Source: JBQTKD01 sp052386455 (GTDB lineage Bacteria; Actinomycetota; Actinomycetes; Sporichthyales; Sporichthyaceae). Taken from it: a stretch of DNA of 64,000 nucleotides. The notes under the pieces are model-generated. The model was not told where the DNA came from and searched no databases. It was given only the letters and a program-made list of their open reading frames with translations. The position numbers and the translations under genes were made by a program. The stretch lies in the NCBI GenBank assembly GCA_052386455.1, contig JBQTKD010000043.1, positions 1 through 64,000 on the forward strand, written 5' to 3'. Of the stretch, positions 1-6,835 are shown one piece after another (the first letter of the stretch is position 1; each line of letters starts with the position of its first letter).

Positions 1-37
1 ACCGATCAGCGCATTGATCCGCGACACCCTGCGCTGA
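1..37 (+). CDS. C-terminal end of an unidentified protein (partial)
   Basis: Only the last 11 codons lie in the window. One plus-strand frame reads PISALIRDTLR and stops with TGA at 35-37. The composition looks like the amphipathic C-terminal helix of an ordinary protein, and no other frame here reads better. The gene would converge on the encapsulin-linked gene that ends at 91. The family cannot be named, and the call rests only on frame quality. Confidence 0.3.
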   Translation, partial: PISALIRDTLR

Positions 38-90
38 GGGTCTGCAACAGCCTCTGGCCGTTCGTCCCACCGGCGCCTACCCTGCAGTCC

Positions 91-900
91 TCACCCTCCG
101 CGTTGCGACGGTGCCTGGAATTCGGGAAGCGAGATCGGGTCCAAAGCGCGGACCAGGTGCGTCAGGTCCAGGTCGAAGTCGGGGCGATCGAAGGGTGCGC
201 CCCCGAAGCCCGTGGGGTCGTAGGCGACGTCCGTACCGGGACCACCGGCGGCGGGGTCGACGGGCATCGCGGAGGACGGGTCCGCTCCCCCGGTCCCGAC
301 GGGCGGGACGGCACCCGACGGCGGATGCGCGGTCTCGGCGACGGTGCCCGAGGGCACGCCACCGGGCACGGACTGGACCGGCGGCACGCCACCTGACGGA
401 ACGTCAGCTCCGCCGCGCGGGGCGCCGGACGGCGGTGAGGCGAACGGCACCTCGGGGAACGCGGGCGCCTGGCCGGGCGGCGTGGAGAAGAACGCGGAGG
501 CGAGACGGGTCAGCACCGACTCGTCCGGAACGAACTGCGAGGGCGGCGTCACTCCCGGCGGGGTGACCAGCGGCGAGCCGGGGCCATACGGCTCGCGCGC
601 GAGACCCGCGGCGGTGGCCGGATCGGGCATTTCCTTGGTGGGCAGAGATCCCGCGGCCTTCGGGTCGGTGTCGATGCCGCCGAGCCCAACGCCGTCGGTC
701 GGCGCGATGCCGGACGGCAGGCCGGGCACGCCCGGCGATCCGGCGGGGGCCGAGGGCACGCCGGACGGCCCGACTCCGGACACCGTCGCGGCCGGAGCCA
801 GCCCGCCCTCGACCACACTGAAGTCGCCGAAGAACGACTCCGCCAGCCGCGCAAGCGTCGCCTCGTCGGGGAAGCCGGGCGGCAGGTTGGGGCCAGTCAC
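91..900 (-). CDS. Disordered Pro/Gly-rich protein, probable encapsulin cargo-loading partner
   Basis: 269 aa, GTG start, with a strong AAGGAGG Shine-Dalgarno about 5 nt upstream and only 28 nt downstream of the encapsulin shell gene, so almost certainly in one operon. Most of the chain is low-complexity Pro/Gly/Ala/Val. Embedded in it is a repeated short amphipathic motif: FPDEATLARLAESFF at residues 10-24 and FVPDESVLTRLASAFF at 123-138, plus a third helical patch (LTHLVRAL) near the C-terminus. Family 2A encapsulins normally enclose a cysteine desulfurase that carries a long disordered N-terminal loading region. This protein resembles that region but has no PLP-enzyme domain, and no frame in bases 1-90 continues into one. 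Inferred role: cargo adaptor, scaffold, or relic of a split cargo. It has no signal peptide or membrane segment. Confidence 0.72.
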   Translation of the reverse strand: MTGPNLPPGFPDEATLARLAESFFGDFSVVEGGLAPAATVSGVGPSGVPSAPAGSPGVPGLPSGIAPTDGVGLGGIDTDPKAAGSLPTKEMPDPATAAGLAREPYGPGSPLVTPPGVTPPSQFVPDESVLTRLASAFFSTPPGQAPAFPEVPFASPPSGAPRGGADVPSGGVPPVQSVPGGVPSGTVAETAHPPSGAVPPVGTGGADPSSAMPVDPAAGGPGTDVAYDPTGFGGAPFDRPDFDLDLTHLVRALDPISLPEFQAPSQRGG

Positions 901-928
901 GCGTCCTCCTTGCCTCGACAGGTCACGA

Positions 929-1858
929 CTACTTGGCGTAGGTGTCCTTGTAGTCGTGGTACTTGTCGATCGCGACGTCGTCGAGCACGGCGAGCGCGCT
1001 CTCGGTGAGCACCGCGAGCGAGCAGTACAGCGAGATCAGGTACGACGCGATCGCGTTGCGGTTGATGCCGGAGAACCGGACCGCGAGGCCGGGGCTCTGC
1101 TCGCCGGTGAGGCCCGGCTGGTACAGGCCGACGACGCCCTGACGCTTGGCGCCGACGCGCAGCAACAGGATCTTCGACTTGCCCTTCGCGTCGATCTCGA
1201 CCTTGTCCGAGGGCACCAGGGGCAGACCCCGCCAGGTGATGAACTGCGAGCCGAACATGGAGATCGTGGGCGGCGGGGTGCCGCGGCGGGTGCATTCGCG
1301 GCCGAACGCGGCGATGGTGCGCGGGTGCGCGAGGAAGAACGCCGGCTCCTTCCACACCTTGGTCAGGAGTTCGTCGAGATCGTCCGGCGTCGGGGCGCCG
1401 GTGCGGGTCTGGATGCGCTGCGAGGGGGCGCAGTTCGCCAACATCCCGTACTCCGGGTTGTTGATGAGCTCGCCCTCTTGGCGCTCCTTGATGGCCTCGA
1501 TGGTGAGGCGGAGCTGCTCGGCGATCTGGTCGTACGGACTGGAGTACAGGTCCGAGACGCGGGTGTGCACGTCCAGAACCGTCGAGACGTTGTTCAGGAA
1601 GTACTCGCGCGGGTTCTCGTCGTAGTTGACGTAGGACTGCGGGAGCACCGACTCGTCGCGGCCGGGGCAGGCGACGTTGACCGTCTCGGTGTCGGTCACG
1701 CGGTTGAGGCGGTAAATGCCGGCCTCGACGGGGACCCACTGCAGGAGGTGGACCAACCACCGCGGGGTGATGGAGTCCATCTGCGCGACGGTCTTGGTCG
1801 CGTTGGCCAGCTGCCTCGCAGCTGCATCTGACAGTGCGTGTTGACCCTCGGCTGCCAT
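929..1858 (-). CDS. Family 2A encapsulin nanocompartment shell protein (SrpI/MMP1-like)
   Basis: 309 aa from the ATG at 1858, the usual length for family 2A shells. The frame can be extended upstream, but the MAAEGQHALSDAAARQLA start matches the family N-arm. Recognisable family features are the N-terminal ARQLANATKT..MDSITPRWL stretch, the NYDENPREYFLNNVST segment, the INNPEYGML and PAFFLAHPRTIAAFGREC blocks, and the SGINRNAIASYLISLY C-terminal region of the HK97-like fold. There is no cyclic-nucleotide-binding insertion, which separates it from family 2B. Family members self-assemble into about 25 nm icosahedral shells, are linked to sulfur metabolism, and include the M. leprae major membrane protein I. 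It is cotranscribed with the disordered protein downstream. No cysteine desulfurase gene is visible in the window. Confidence 0.93.
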   Translation of the reverse strand: MAAEGQHALSDAAARQLANATKTVAQMDSITPRWLVHLLQWVPVEAGIYRLNRVTDTETVNVACPGRDESVLPQSYVNYDENPREYFLNNVSTVLDVHTRVSDLYSSPYDQIAEQLRLTIEAIKERQEGELINNPEYGMLANCAPSQRIQTRTGAPTPDDLDELLTKVWKEPAFFLAHPRTIAAFGRECTRRGTPPPTISMFGSQFITWRGLPLVPSDKVEIDAKGKSKILLLRVGAKRQGVVGLYQPGLTGEQSPGLAVRFSGINRNAIASYLISLYCSLAVLTESALAVLDDVAIDKYHDYKDTYAK

Positions 1859-1902
1859 CGGGCGCTCCCTGATCGGTGACCTGGTCGGTCCGCACACTAT
1901 CC

Positions 1903-1919
1903 AGGTTCGGCTAGGTTCG
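1903..1919. promoter_or_regulatory. Direct repeat AGGTTCG x2 in the divergent encapsulin / epoxide hydrolase promoter region
   Basis: The 97-nt gap between the divergent starts at 1858 and 1956 carries two AGGTTCG copies exactly 10 bp apart (1903 and 1913), i.e. on the same face of the helix. The second runs into GTTCGAGAAC. This could be a regulator site. No convincing -35/-10 pair was found. Confidence 0.3.
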
Positions 1920-1955
1920 AGAACGACCAGATCCGGACTCGAAGGAGAGCCCGCC

Positions 1956-2342
1956 ATGAGCAACGCAGAGACCGTCGTCCGAGACTTCCTCGGCGCCTTC
2001 GACAGCACCGACAGCGCCAAGAACCGAGCGATCTTCGAAGAGTCGATCACCGACGACTGCCAGTGGGCGAACACCGGCTTCCCGACCGCCGAGGGCAAGG
2101 CGGCGTGCCTGGCGACGTGGGACGGTTTCTTCACCCCCGGCGGGCTCGCCGGCATGCGCGTCGACTGGGTCGCGTGCGCCGTCAACGGGGACACCGTCGT
2201 CACCGAACGGCTGGACCACCTGATCGCGGGCGACGGCTCGGTCGCGTTGTCGATCCCGGTGGCGGGAACGCTCGTCGTACGCGACGGCAAGATCGCCGCC
2301 TGGCGGGACTACTGGGACCCGCGCCCGGCGCTGGGCGGCTAG
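1956..2342 (+). CDS. Limonene-1,2-epoxide hydrolase-like protein (SnoaL/NTF2 fold)
   Basis: 128 aa, ATG with AAGGAGAG 8 nt upstream. The family hydrolyses epoxides to diols with an Asp-Arg-Asp centre inside a cone-shaped NTF2 fold. The sequence has the typical helical N-terminus (VRDFLGAFDS), a central hydrophobic strand block with an LDHL segment, and the C-terminal DGKIAAWRDYWDPR that marks limonene-epoxide-hydrolase relatives. Length and cytoplasmic location fit. It is divergent from the encapsulin gene. The TAG stop shares the CTAG tetranucleotide with the stop of the convergent small gene, so the two coding regions touch. The true substrate is unknown; a general SnoaL-like role is possible. 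Confidence 0.75.
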   Translation: MSNAETVVRDFLGAFDSTDSAKNRAIFEESITDDCQWANTGFPTAEGKAACLATWDGFFTPGGLAGMRVDWVACAVNGDTVVTERLDHLIAGDGSVALSIPVAGTLVVRDGKIAAWRDYWDPRPALGG

Positions 2343-2488
2343 GCCAGCACCTGCAGGGCCGCGGCGGCGGCGATCGAGCCGGCGAGCACGATGCAGCCCG
2401 CCGCGGCCGCGAGCCACGACCGGCCGGGCGCCGGGACGTCCTCCTCGACGGCCCAGGAACGGGCGTCGAGGTCGTAGTAGAAGGTCAT
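2339..2488 (-). CDS. Small single-pass membrane protein, unknown function
   Basis: 49 aa. The start at 2488 is supported by GGAGAG 4 nt upstream. It has a polar N-terminus (MTFYYDLDARSWAVEEDVP) followed by one hydrophobic helix, about residues 25-47, rich in Ala/Ile/Val/Leu. It is the last possible member of the minus-strand operon, 92 nt beyond the SnoaL-like gene. No family is recognised. It would insert in the cytoplasmic membrane with little exposed outside. Confidence 0.6.
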   Translation of the reverse strand: MTFYYDLDARSWAVEEDVPAPGRSWLAAAAGCIVLAGSIAAAAALQVLA

Positions 2489-2580
2489 TCGCTCTCCGGT
2501 CCGGGGAAGGTGTGCCCGGACCATCGGGCGAGTTCGCACGCGAACTGAGTGCGCCAACCGTTCCTTGGTGCAGTGATGGA

Positions 2581-2952
2581 CTACTCCACGCGACGGAAAC
2601 CGGAGCAGAGCACGTCGATCCGGGCAAGTCGCCCGTCGGTGGCGACGGTGCCCACCCAGGTTTGGGTGAGCACCGTGTGCTCGCCGGCGTTGGACTCGAA
2701 GCCCAGGCGGTAGTGCACGAGCAGCCTGTCGCCGACGTCGTCGCCCAGTGCCTCCTCGAGCGCGACGCTGCGGTAGTCGCCGAACCACTCCTGGAACGAC
2801 GCCTCGAGGTCTGCCCGGCCGTGCTTCTCGATCTGCCCGCCGGGCAGGGTCGCTCGCAGTCGGACGTCGTCGGAAAACTCGGCGCCGAGCTTGGTCCAGT
2901 CGCGACCGACCACCAGGGCGGCGAGCTCGGCGGCTCGCGGGTGGCTATGCAC
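2581..2952 (-). CDS. SnoaL/NTF2-like domain protein
   Basis: 123 aa, GTG start that overlaps the end of the OsmC gene by 8 nt, implying coupled translation. Alternating helix-strand pattern of an NTF2 fold: AAELAALVVGRDWTKLGAEFSDDVRLRATLP, then DLEASFQEWFGDY and curved beta strands ending in RIDVLCSGFR. Such proteins are small enzymes (cyclases, isomerases, hydrolases) or ligand binders. No catalytic set can be assigned. No signal peptide. Its place at the end of the ABC-transporter operon suggests it acts on an imported compound, which is inference. Confidence 0.7.
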   Translation of the reverse strand: MHSHPRAAELAALVVGRDWTKLGAEFSDDVRLRATLPGGQIEKHGRADLEASFQEWFGDYRSVALEEALGDDVGDRLLVHYRLGFESNAGEHTVLTQTWVGTVATDGRLARIDVLCSGFRRVE

Positions 2953-3451
2953 GGCGGATCTCGATGTGGATCGGCTCCCGCAGGCTCTGGCCCACCACGC
3001 AGTATCGCTCGGTGCTCGTGGCGAGACGCTCCAACTGTGCGTCGTCGATGTCGGCGTCGAGGACGACGGTGATCGTGACCTCGGAGATGCCGACGGGCAC
3101 GGTGCGGTCCATGCCGAGCGTGCCGCGGGCGTCGAAGAACGCGTCCGCGCGCAGGTCGGCCGACCGGATCGTCAGGCCCATCGCGGTGGCGACGCTGCGC
3201 AGCGTGACGCCGGCGCAGGCGAGCAGGGCCTCGAGCAGCATGTCTCCCGAGCAGGCGTCCGACCCGTCGCCGCCGGTGGCGGTGTGCAGGCCCGCCCGTA
3301 CGGGACCGGCGAAGCCGTCGACGGTGGCCGTCAGCCCCGGATCCACGTAGGTGCCGCGGGCGCGCAGCGGAGTGCGCGCCGCCGTCGGATCCGCCTTGTA
3401 CTTCTCTCGTACGGGAGCCTGTAGCTCCCTCAGCGCCGCGGCGTCGATCAC
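2945..3451 (-). CDS. OsmC/Ohr-family protein
   Basis: 168 aa. The GTG at 3451 is chosen because the permease stop overlaps it (GTGA) and an ACGGAGG box lies 5 nt upstream; the frame is open much further. OsmC features are the LLEALLACAGVTLRSVA helix with the first reactive Cys and a second Cys in ERYCVVGQSL near the C-terminus, the usual two-cysteine pair that reduces organic hydroperoxides. A further Cys sits in SDACSGDM. Cytoplasmic. Being coupled to an ABC importer suggests detoxification during use of the imported compound. Some OsmC paralogues have roles other than peroxide reduction, so the substrate is open. Confidence 0.82.
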   Translation of the reverse strand: MIDAAALRELQAPVREKYKADPTAARTPLRARGTYVDPGLTATVDGFAGPVRAGLHTATGGDGSDACSGDMLLEALLACAGVTLRSVATAMGLTIRSADLRADAFFDARGTLGMDRTVPVGISEVTITVVLDADIDDAQLERLATSTERYCVVGQSLREPIHIEIRRA

Positions 3452-4254
3452 GTCCACCTCCGTAGGGCCCACCGCTCGGCGATGCCGAGGAGGGCGTCGG
3501 TTGTCTTGCCCAGGATGGCGAGCAAGACGATGGCGAGCACCAGTCGGTCGGTGCGGCCGTTGTTCTGACTGTCGATCAGCAGAAAGCCGAGCCCCTGCGA
3601 GGAGGCGATGAGCTCGGCTGCCACCAGGAACAGGAAACTCTGGGCGAGTGCCAGGCGCAATCCCGCAATCACCGAGGGCGTCGCGGCGGGCAGGAGCACG
3701 CCGGTCAGCAGCCGCGGGCCACGCAGACCGTAGGCCCGGCCGGCCTCGACGAGGTGCCGGTCGACGTGGCGCAGCGCCGAGGCGACCGTGGTGTACGCGG
3801 GGAAGAACGCACCGATCGCGATCAGCGTGATCTTCGAGCCCTCCCCGATCCGCAGCCACAGGACCAGCAGCGGAACCCAGGCCAGCGAGGGGACCGCTCG
3901 CAGCCCGCCGATGGTCGGGGACAGCAGCGAGCCCGCGAAGCGCGAGAGCCCGACCAGCGCACCGACGCCGACGCCCAAGGTGCCGCCGATCGCAAAGCCC
4001 ACCAGTACGCGGCGGGTCGAGGTGGTCGTGTGGGACCAGAGCACGCCGTCGCGGGCGAGGTCCACTCCCGCCTCCCACACCTGAGCCGGTGGCGGAAGCT
4101 GATCGGGCCGAAACACGCCGGCGCGTGCGATCAGGTCCCACAGCAGCAGGAGCAGCAGCGGGACGAGCGTGCCGCCGGCAATGCGCAGGGCCCGCTCGGA
4201 CCAGCGCGAGGCGCCAAACTCGCGCAGCGAGGCGGGAACCGAGATCGAGGCCAC
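3448..4254 (-). CDS. ABC transporter permease, nitrate/sulfonate/taurine type (SsuC-like)
   Basis: 268 aa, GTG start 1 nt after the binding-protein stop; the longer frame upstream only shadows that gene. Six hydrophobic helices of a BPD_transp_1 permease are visible, beginning with GTLVPLLLLLLWDL. The cytoplasmic coupling loop reads VEAGRAYGLRGPRLLTGVLLPAATPSVIAGLR, the EAA-type signature of this subfamily. It works with the ATPase and lipoprotein encoded upstream to import a small anion or organosulfur/aromatic compound. It overlaps the OsmC gene by 4 nt. Confidence 0.9.
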   Translation of the reverse strand: MASISVPASLREFGASRWSERALRIAGGTLVPLLLLLLWDLIARAGVFRPDQLPPPAQVWEAGVDLARDGVLWSHTTTSTRRVLVGFAIGGTLGVGVGALVGLSRFAGSLLSPTIGGLRAVPSLAWVPLLVLWLRIGEGSKITLIAIGAFFPAYTTVASALRHVDRHLVEAGRAYGLRGPRLLTGVLLPAATPSVIAGLRLALAQSFLFLVAAELIASSQGLGFLLIDSQNNGRTDRLVLAIVLLAILGKTTDALLGIAERWALRRWT

Positions 4255-4255
4255 G

Positions 4256-5257
4256 CTACTTCCCGGCCGTCGCCGTCGTGGCCTGCGCGAACTGCGGCGC
4301 GAACAGCCCCGACAGGGCCGTGTCCACCGAAACCTGGTCCCGGACGTCGCCGCTCGCGACGAAGATCGGGCCGACCCGTTCCAGGACGGCGCGCTGCGCG
4401 GCACCGGGCACCGGGTCCACGTCCAGCTTGGTCCGCTCCAGCGTCGCCTTTGCGATGCCAACGTCGATCGCGGCGGTCTTCGCCAGGATCTGCGCGAGCT
4501 CGTCGGGGTTGTCCTTCGCCCACGCCCGCGCGCGTTCGTAGGCGTCGACCACGACCTGCGCGGTCTGCGGGTCCTTGCCCAGGAAGCTCTCGGTGGCGTT
4601 GAGGAACCCGTAGGTCGCGAAGTCGACGTTGCGGTAGATCAGCTTCGATCCGGCCTGCGCCTCGCTGGTCGCCATGATCGGGTCCAGGCCGGACCACGCG
4701 TCCACGCTGCCGTTCTCCAACGCCACGCGGCCGTCGGCGTGCTGCAGGTTCACGATGGTCACGTCGGAGTGCTTGACGCCGAACGTGTCCAGGGACTGCA
4801 GGAGGAAGAAGTACGGGTCGGTGCCCTTGGTGACCGCCACCTTCTTGCCGACGAGGCCCTTCACGTCCGTGATCGAGGAGTTCTTGCCGACGACGAGTGC
4901 GGTCCACTCGGGCTGGCTGTAGATGTCGATCGCCTTGATCGGCGAGTTGTTGGCCCGAGCCAGCAGCGCCGCGGCGCCGGCCGTCGAGCCGACGTCGATC
5001 GCGCCTGCGCGCAGGTTCTCGTTCGCCTTGTTGCTGCCGGCCGACTGCACCCAGTTGACCTTCACCCCGGGCAGGGCCTCCTCCAGCCAGCCCTTCTCCT
5101 TGATGACCAGACTCAGCGGGTTGTACGTCGCGAAGTCGATGTTGAGTTGGGTGACCCGCTGCGGGGCGGAGGCCTCAGCCTTGCCCTCGCCCCCGCAGCC
5201 CGAGAGCAGGAGCGCGGCGGTCGCGAAGAGGGCGGGCAGCAGGCGTGTGCGCTTCAT
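4256..5257 (-). CDS. ABC transporter substrate-binding lipoprotein, nitrate/sulfonate/taurine type
   Basis: 333 aa. Lipoprotein signal MKRTRLLPALFATAALLLSGCGG with the lipobox Cys at residue 20. The mature part has the NMT1/SsuA-like fold: FATYNPLSLVIKEKGWLEE near the N-terminus, the GSNKANENLRAGAIDVG stretch that lines the binding cleft, VTKGTDPYFFLLQSLD, and VDAWSGLDPIMA. It delivers ligand to the permease encoded 1 nt downstream. Its first 83 nt lie inside the end of the ATPase gene, an unusually long overlap for this gene pair. The ligand is not predictable from sequence. Confidence 0.9.
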   Translation of the reverse strand: MKRTRLLPALFATAALLLSGCGGEGKAEASAPQRVTQLNIDFATYNPLSLVIKEKGWLEEALPGVKVNWVQSAGSNKANENLRAGAIDVGSTAGAAALLARANNSPIKAIDIYSQPEWTALVVGKNSSITDVKGLVGKKVAVTKGTDPYFFLLQSLDTFGVKHSDVTIVNLQHADGRVALENGSVDAWSGLDPIMATSEAQAGSKLIYRNVDFATYGFLNATESFLGKDPQTAQVVVDAYERARAWAKDNPDELAQILAKTAAIDVGIAKATLERTKLDVDPVPGAAQRAVLERVGPIFVASGDVRDQVSVDTALSGLFAPQFAQATTATAGK

Positions 5258-6047
5258 CGAGGATCTCTTCCATCTCCAGGGGAGGCCGCCGCGGTACTCC
5301 GAGGCGGTCGAGCAGGTCCAGGCGAAGGTCCGCCAGCACCGCGTCCGCACGGTCGCGCGGGCGGGCACTGGGGACGGTCAGTTCGTGGGCGATGTGGGCG
5401 CCGCGTTCGGGCGCCAGCGGGTCGACGGCGAGCAGCGCGATCCGGTCGGCGAGCAGCAGCGCCTCTTCGACGTCGTGGGTCACCAGCAGCACCGTGGGGG
5501 AGAACTCGCGCAGCAGGTCCAGCAGCAGGTCCTGCATGCGGAGCCGGGTCAGGGCGTCCAGGGCGCCGAACGGTTCGTCGAGCAGGAGGACCGCGGGATT
5601 GCGGGCCAGCGCTCGGGCCAGCGCCGTGCGCTGGGCCATGCCCCCCGAGACGCCCCGTGGGCGGTGCCCGACGAACTCGCCCAAGCCCACCTGTTCGAGC
5701 AGCTCGACGACGCGGCGGCGGCCGCTCGCCTTGTCCATGCCGCGCGGCAGTCCGAGGGCGACGTTGTCCGCCAGGGAACGCCACGGCATGAGCCGCGCCT
5801 CCTGGAACACGTAGGCCGTGCGAGGGTCGATGTCGCGGACGAGCGTGCCGTCGATGCGCACCTCGCCGGCGCTCGGCCGGTCCAGTCCCCCTGCCAGACG
5901 CAGCAGCGTCGACTTGCCCGACCCCGACGCGCCCAACAGGGCGACGACTTCGCCCTGACGCACGGTCAGATCGATGTCGCGCAGCACCTCGTGGCTGCCG
6001 AAGGTCCGCCCGACACCGGAGACGACGATCTCCGCCCCGATACTCAT
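5175..6047 (-). CDS. ABC transporter ATP-binding protein, nitrate/sulfonate/taurine type (SsuB-like)
   Basis: 290 aa, ATG overlapping the YtkA-like gene stop (ATGA). Walker A GASGSGKST near residue 40, Q-loop AYVFQEARLMPW, signature VSGGMAQR, Walker B LLLDEPFGALD and the switch His in LLVTHDVEEAL are all present, so it should be active. About 30 residues longer than usual at the C-terminus (an Arg/Pro-rich tail), and that tail overlaps the binding-protein gene in another frame. The tail may not be functional. Cytoplasmic partner of the permease. Confidence 0.93.
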   Translation of the reverse strand: MSIGAEIVVSGVGRTFGSHEVLRDIDLTVRQGEVVALLGASGSGKSTLLRLAGGLDRPSAGEVRIDGTLVRDIDPRTAYVFQEARLMPWRSLADNVALGLPRGMDKASGRRRVVELLEQVGLGEFVGHRPRGVSGGMAQRTALARALARNPAVLLLDEPFGALDALTRLRMQDLLLDLLREFSPTVLLVTHDVEEALLLADRIALLAVDPLAPERGAHIAHELTVPSARPRDRADAVLADLRLDLLDRLGVPRRPPLEMEEILDEAHTPAARPLRDRRAPALGLRGRGQG

Positions 6048-6835
6048 GGTGTCCCCTGCGTCGGCTTGGCGTCGGAACCGAACTCGACGGCGAAGGACTG
6101 CTGGGTCGGGGGCACGTCGCTCCCCGCTCGGGCCGCGGCGATCGCGACCAGATCCCACCGCCCGGCCGGCCCCGGGACTCGGCCCCGGTAGGCCCCTTGG
6201 CCGAGGTCGGTGAAGTCGACCGAGTCGTAGACCGCGCCGCCGGGGCCGGTCCCGCTGACGGTGACCACGACGCCCCGGACCGGGTTCTTCGTGTGCAGGT
6301 CCGTCAGCGAGAGCGTGACGTCCCAGCCGCCGGCGCCCGGCGCCTTGGTCACCTCCACCTTGGAGAAGATCGGTGCCACTCCATCGGTGTGCGCCAGCGA
6401 ATCGGGGGCCGGGGCCGGCAGGGCCTCGATGGTCAGGTGCACCGTGTTGAGCAGGTTGACGCACAGCACGACGACGGCGGCACCGACGCCGAGCGTCGCA
6501 AGAAGCAGGCGCAGGCCGCGCGGGGAGTAGCTGGGCGCCGGCGGGGCGGGCACGTCGACGAGGACCGCGGTGTCGCCGCCGGAGTCGGCGATCGACGCTC
6601 CCCGGCCAGTGGCCCTCGTCGTGCCGCCGCCGCGGTGCAGGACGCTCCCGGAGAGCGCGCGGGCTCGGCGAATGACGAATCCGAGCGCGCCGAGCAACAC
6701 CACGTAGACGACGAGCTTGATCCCGAGGATCGAGAAGTACTCGGTGCCCTCGGGGGCTTCGCGTACCTCGGAGAGGCTAGCCGCGTTCGCGGGCCAGCAC
6801 CTTCTCGTCGCGTGCGACGACCGGCTGCTTGCCAT
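6044..6835 (-). CDS. Two-helix membrane protein with YtkA-like domain
   Basis: 263 aa if started at the ATG at 6835. That start overlaps the previous gene by 59 nt, but no other ATG/GTG/TTG precedes the first membrane helix, so the exact start is uncertain. Helix 1 is about residues 35-56 (SILGIKLVVYVVLLGALGFVI) and helix 2 about 108-128. Between them is a roughly 50-residue cytoplasmic segment. Residues about 145-250 form an extracytoplasmic beta-sandwich: WDVTLSLTDLHTKNPVRGVV..AYRGRVPGPAGRWDLVAIA, like YtkA/FixH-type domains found with copper and redox systems. It sits between the secreted protein and the ABC ATPase, overlapping the latter by 4 nt. Confidence 0.75.
   Translation of the reverse strand: MASSRSSHATRRCWPANAASLSEVREAPEGTEYFSILGIKLVVYVVLLGALGFVIRRARALSGSVLHRGGGTTRATGRGASIADSGGDTAVLVDVPAPPAPSYSPRGLRLLLATLGVGAAVVVLCVNLLNTVHLTIEALPAPAPDSLAHTDGVAPIFSKVEVTKAPGAGGWDVTLSLTDLHTKNPVRGVVVTVSGTGPGGAVYDSVDFTDLGQGAYRGRVPGPAGRWDLVAIAAARAGSDVPPTQQSFAVEFGSDAKPTQGTP

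Noticed and set aside
1..90. Continuation of the encapsulin-linked gene into a cysteine desulfurase
   Set aside because: I read all three minus frames; none shows the start of a PLP enzyme, and the gene has a clear stop.
344..1831. Long plus-strand open frame opposite the encapsulin operon
   Set aside because: It is the antisense shadow of two well-supported minus-strand genes, with Arg/Gly/Val-rich composition and no domain.
929..2290. A 453-aa reading of the encapsulin frame
   Set aside because: The first 144 residues lie opposite the epoxide-hydrolase gene and do not match the shell family. The ATG at 1858 gives the normal length.
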